A stretch of 7,478 bases of DNA from the NCBI GenBank assembly GCA_023412665.1, contig JAEZCA010000020.1:1-7478 (forward strand), written 5' to 3'. This stretch comes from Bacillota bacterium. GTDB taxonomy: Bacteria > Bacillota > Clostridia > Acetivibrionales > DTU013. The number at the start of each line of letters is the position of its first letter. The first letter of the stretch is position 1. The position numbers and the translations under genes are program-made. Positions 5,278 to 7,478 of the stretch are shown here, one piece after another. Below the pieces are notes generated by a model. That model was not told the origin of the DNA, searched no databases, and was given only the letters and a program-made list of their open reading frames with translations.

Positions 5278-6252
5278 TTGAATAGAAGCAATTATTTTAA
5301 TTATATAGAGGAAAAGATAGAGTTATTGGCCTTACGTATAGAAAAGCGTGGAAAAATTAATCTTCTAGATTTAAATATATATTCTGAAACATTTTTTGCT
5401 GATTTATTGAATATGCTTTTCGATTATAAACTAATAAACTTAAATATCATTAAGCAAAATGTTGAGGGAATTGATTTAATTGATGAAAAAAATAACGTCA
5501 TTGCTCAAGTTTCATCAACTTGTACAAAACAAAAAGTTGAATCTTCATTAAAGAAAGAAATATTTAATAAATATAAAGGATTCCAATTTAAATTTGTTTC
5601 GATTTCAAAGAATGCTGAAAAATTACGTGAGCAAGAGTTTAATAACCCATATGGCGCTTTATTTTCACCAGAAGATGATATCATTGATACCGTCACCATA
5701 ATAAATATAATTTTAAATATGTCAATCGATAAGCAAAGACAAGTATATGATTTTATTCAAAAAGAACTTGGTAATGAAATTGATATTGTAAAAGTGGATA
5801 GTAATTTAGCGACTATATTAAATATACTTGCAAGTGAAAATCTGGCACATAATATTGAATCTCCAGAAATAAATACGTTTGAAATTGAAAAGAAGATAAA
5901 CTTTAATGATTTAGAATCTGTTAATGATACTATAGATGAATACAAAGTGTATTATCACAAGCTTGATGAAAAGTATTCGGAATTTGATAAACAAGGAGCA
6001 AATAAAAGTTTATCTGTTTTCCGTGTGATAAAGAGTCAGTATACAAAGCTTTTACCAGAATGTAAAAGCTCACACGATTTGTTTTTTGCGATAATTGATG
6101 GGGTAATAGGAATAATAATAAATAGCAAAAATTATAAAGAAATTCCTTATGAAGAATTAGAAATGTGTGTGCATATATTGGTTGTAGATGCATTCGTTAG
6201 GTGTAAAATCTTTAAGAATCCGGAGGGCTATAACCATGTTGTTACCAGATAA
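5278..6252 (+). CDS. SMEK-domain protein of an ABC three-component (ABC-3C) system
   Basis: A 324-residue cytosolic protein, probably the effector/sensor component of the ABC-3C system. It starts at a TTG (5278) set by AAAGGGGG at 5263-5270 with 7-nt spacing; translation from there opens with NYFNYIEEKIELLALRIEKRGKINLLDL, typical of SMEK-domain proteins. The N-terminal domain (1 to about 150) has a helix with E37 (SETFFADLLNMLF), then GIDLIDEKNNVIAQVSSTCTKQK with D66, D69, Q77 and K86. This spacing resembles a PD-(D/E)XK-type nuclease core with Q in place of E, so nuclease or DNA-binding activity is conceivable but unproven. Residues about 210-320 (DKQGANKS, then EIPYEELEMCVHILVVDAFVRCKIFKNPEGYNH) match the C-terminal domains found in ABC-3C proteins. 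It overlaps the next gene by 17 bp, which suggests coupled translation. Base composition is very AT-rich. Confidence 0.85.
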   Translation: MNRSNYFNYIEEKIELLALRIEKRGKINLLDLNIYSETFFADLLNMLFDYKLINLNIIKQNVEGIDLIDEKNNVIAQVSSTCTKQKVESSLKKEIFNKYKGFQFKFVSISKNAEKLREQEFNNPYGALFSPEDDIIDTVTIINIILNMSIDKQRQVYDFIQKELGNEIDIVKVDSNLATILNILASENLAHNIESPEINTFEIEKKINFNDLESVNDTIDEYKVYYHKLDEKYSEFDKQGANKSLSVFRVIKSQYTKLLPECKSSHDLFFAIIDGVIGIIINSKNYKEIPYEELEMCVHILVVDAFVRCKIFKNPEGYNHVVTR

Positions 6253-6463
6253 TATACATCCGGAACTAAGCATTTATTATAATGGCTCAATAGTGTTGGA
6301 AGAATTAAAAATGAAAGAAAAACAACCTGTTTTTGATTTATATCAAAGAGTAAAAAACAAAAATGATATGTCCTTTCCGGCCTTTATGTTAAGTTTGGAT
6401 TGGTTGTATCTTATCGATTTGGCAATTATAGATGAGAATGGGTGGGTAGAGCTATGTTCATAA
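6236..6463 (+). CDS. ABC-3C middle component (MC6-like)
   Basis: A 75-residue protein with the make-up of ABC-3C middle components. It opens with LLPDNIHPELSIYYNGSIVLEEL, passes through a linker with VFDLYQRV, and closes with SFPAFMLSLDWLYLIDLAIIDENGWVEL, a helix followed by a beta hairpin as in small winged-helix proteins. This order of motifs is what I know from family MC6. The predicted role is to link the effector protein to the ABC ATPase. The start at 6236 is supported by GGAGGG at 6222-6227 with 8-nt spacing; the in-frame ATG at 6188 would add 16 residues with no ribosome binding site. The gene overlaps the upstream SMEK gene by 17 bp and the ATPase gene by 10 bp, so the three products are probably made in fixed proportion. 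It would be easily missed by gene finders because it is short and overlapped at both ends. Confidence 0.83.
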   Translation: MLLPDNIHPELSIYYNGSIVLEELKMKEKQPVFDLYQRVKNKNDMSFPAFMLSLDWLYLIDLAIIDENGWVELCS

Positions 6464-7478
6464 AAAAATTGATAATAACAACCCCTAAAGAAATAATAAG
6501 AGATATTGAATTTAAGTCGGGATTGAATTTAATTATAGATAATACCCCAACAACTGATGTGAAATTAACTGGAAACAATGTTGGAAAAACTACGGTTTTA
6601 AAGTTGGTAGATTTCTGCTTAGGTGCAACACCATCAATTATTTATTCTGATACTGAAAACAAAAAGGAAGTTTATGACTTAGTAAAAAACTATTTAGTTG
6701 ATGAAGAAGTTGAGATTACTTTAATCTTAGTGGAGGATTTAAACGATCCTAATTCTAAAGAAATTGTAATACAGCGTAATTTTTTATATAGAAAAAACAC
6801 TATTAGAAATATAAATGGGAAAGCTGTACTTGATAAAGATTTTGAAGATGAACTACTAAAGTTGTTAGTACCACATCAAAAATCTGAGAAGCCGACATTT
6901 AGGCAGATAATTTCACATAATATTAGGTACAAAGATGAAAGCATCAATAATACACTGAAGACATTAGATAGATATACTTCTGATGTTGAGTACGAAACCT
7001 TATATCTGTTTTTATTAGGCTGCACATTTAACGATGGGGCAAAAAAACAAGCTTTACTTACAAAAATGAAACAAGAAGAAACTTTTAAAGAGCGTTTAGA
7101 AAAGAAACAAACTAAGACAGCTTATGAAATTGCATTATCAATGATTGAAGATGAAATATCAGTTTTAGATGAAAAGAAATCAAGTTTCAATATAAATGAA
7201 GATTTTGAAAATGACTTGGAAAAACTTAATAATATTAAATATAGGATTAACAAAACCAGTTCCATGATTAGCAAAATGAATATCCGTAAAAATCTTATTG
7301 AAGAGTCAAAAACGGAATTAGAGCAAAGTATTTCATTAATTGATCTAAAACAGTTAGAAACATTGTATTCAGAAGCCACAGTTAACGTGGCAGGTATACA
7401 GAAGACTTTTGCAGACTTAGTTGCTTATCACAACAATATGCTGGTTGAAAAGGCAAAATTCATTGCAGCAGATTTGCC
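6454..7478 (+). CDS. ABC-3C ABC ATPase (SMC/RecN-like), cut by window end
   Basis: An open frame of 341 codons with no stop, continuing beyond the window. It starts at the ATG at 6454 within the end of the middle-component gene, behind a G-rich stretch at 6440-6446. The N-terminus is a beta strand (MFIKKLIITT) and FKSGLNLIIDN, followed by the Walker A motif TGNNVGKTT (39-47) with K45 and T46, then VLKLVDFCLG. This layout is typical of SMC/RecN-like ATPases of ABC-3C systems (DUF2326-type). Residues about 200-300 are rich in K, E, L and I (for example KQEETFKERLEKKQ and NDLEKLNNIKYRINK) and should form a long coiled coil. The second half of the ATPase, with signature and Walker B motifs, must lie beyond 7478. 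The expected role is ATP-driven sensing or remodelling of DNA, with activation of the partner effector. Confidence 0.85.
   Translation, partial: MFIKKLIITTPKEIIRDIEFKSGLNLIIDNTPTTDVKLTGNNVGKTTVLKLVDFCLGATPSIIYSDTENKKEVYDLVKNYLVDEEVEITLILVEDLNDPNSKEIVIQRNFLYRKNTIRNINGKAVLDKDFEDELLKLLVPHQKSEKPTFRQIISHNIRYKDESINNTLKTLDRYTSDVEYETLYLFLLGCTFNDGAKKQALLTKMKQEETFKERLEKKQTKTAYEIALSMIEDEISVLDEKKSSFNINEDFENDLEKLNNIKYRINKTSSMISKMNIRKNLIEESKTELEQSISLIDLKQLETLYSEATVNVAGIQKTFADLVAYHNNMLVEKAKFIAADL

Noticed and set aside
6188..6235. Earlier start for the middle component
   Set aside because: There is no ribosome binding site there, whereas the GGAGGG at 6222-6227 fits the ATG at 6236.
7122..7379. Minus-strand open frame inside the ATPase gene
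   Set aside because: It is antisense to the coiled-coil region, and its serine/leucine-rich make-up is what a K/E-rich coding strand gives in reverse.

Overview
The window reads as chromosome of a low-GC, endospore-forming Firmicute, most likely a clostridial relative. The basis is AT-rich coding sequence with strong AAGGAGG-type ribosome binding sites, a Spo0E-like sporulation phosphatase, CCA-encoded tRNAs, and a secreted protein with a copper-amine-oxidase-type stalk domain. The exact genus cannot be read from this window.

Left part (1-515): three tRNA genes, Phe(GAA), Gly(GCC) and Cys(GCA). There is a terminator after Gly, then a promoter and a terminator that make Cys a separate unit. 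Such clusters are common insertion sites, and everything to the right looks accessory. Next (516-2236) come a secreted stalk-domain protein with two copies of a C-terminal domain, closed by a strong terminator, and a short Spo0E-like gene.

Middle (2237-4950): a patchwork of mobile-element genes, some intact and some broken. An apparently intact small serine recombinase (resolvase/invertase) is preceded by a promoter and inverted repeats that could be its own recombination or operator site. It is followed by a 5'-truncated IS4-type transposase on the minus strand. That remnant abuts, head to head, a plasmid/phage replication-initiator-like gene whose N-terminus appears to be lost at the junction near 3465. 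A frameshifted remnant that resembles the C-terminus of a large serine recombinase lies further right.

Right part (4951-7478, running off the end): the most interesting unit is a compact operon of four tightly packed genes. It encodes a small XRE regulator resembling restriction-modification controller (C) proteins, a SMEK-domain protein with an ABC-3C-type C-terminal region, a 75-residue ABC-3C middle component (MC6-like), and an SMC/RecN-like ABC ATPase cut by the window end. Together these match the three-component ABC ATPase (ABC-3C) conflict systems, predicted to act in defence against invading nucleic acid. The regulator's own promoter carries two 13-bp direct repeats containing GACT that resemble C-boxes. 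This suggests that the ABC-3C operon is under timed, autoregulated control of the kind known from restriction-modification systems. These assignments rest on motif recognition and remembered family patterns; no database search was run.
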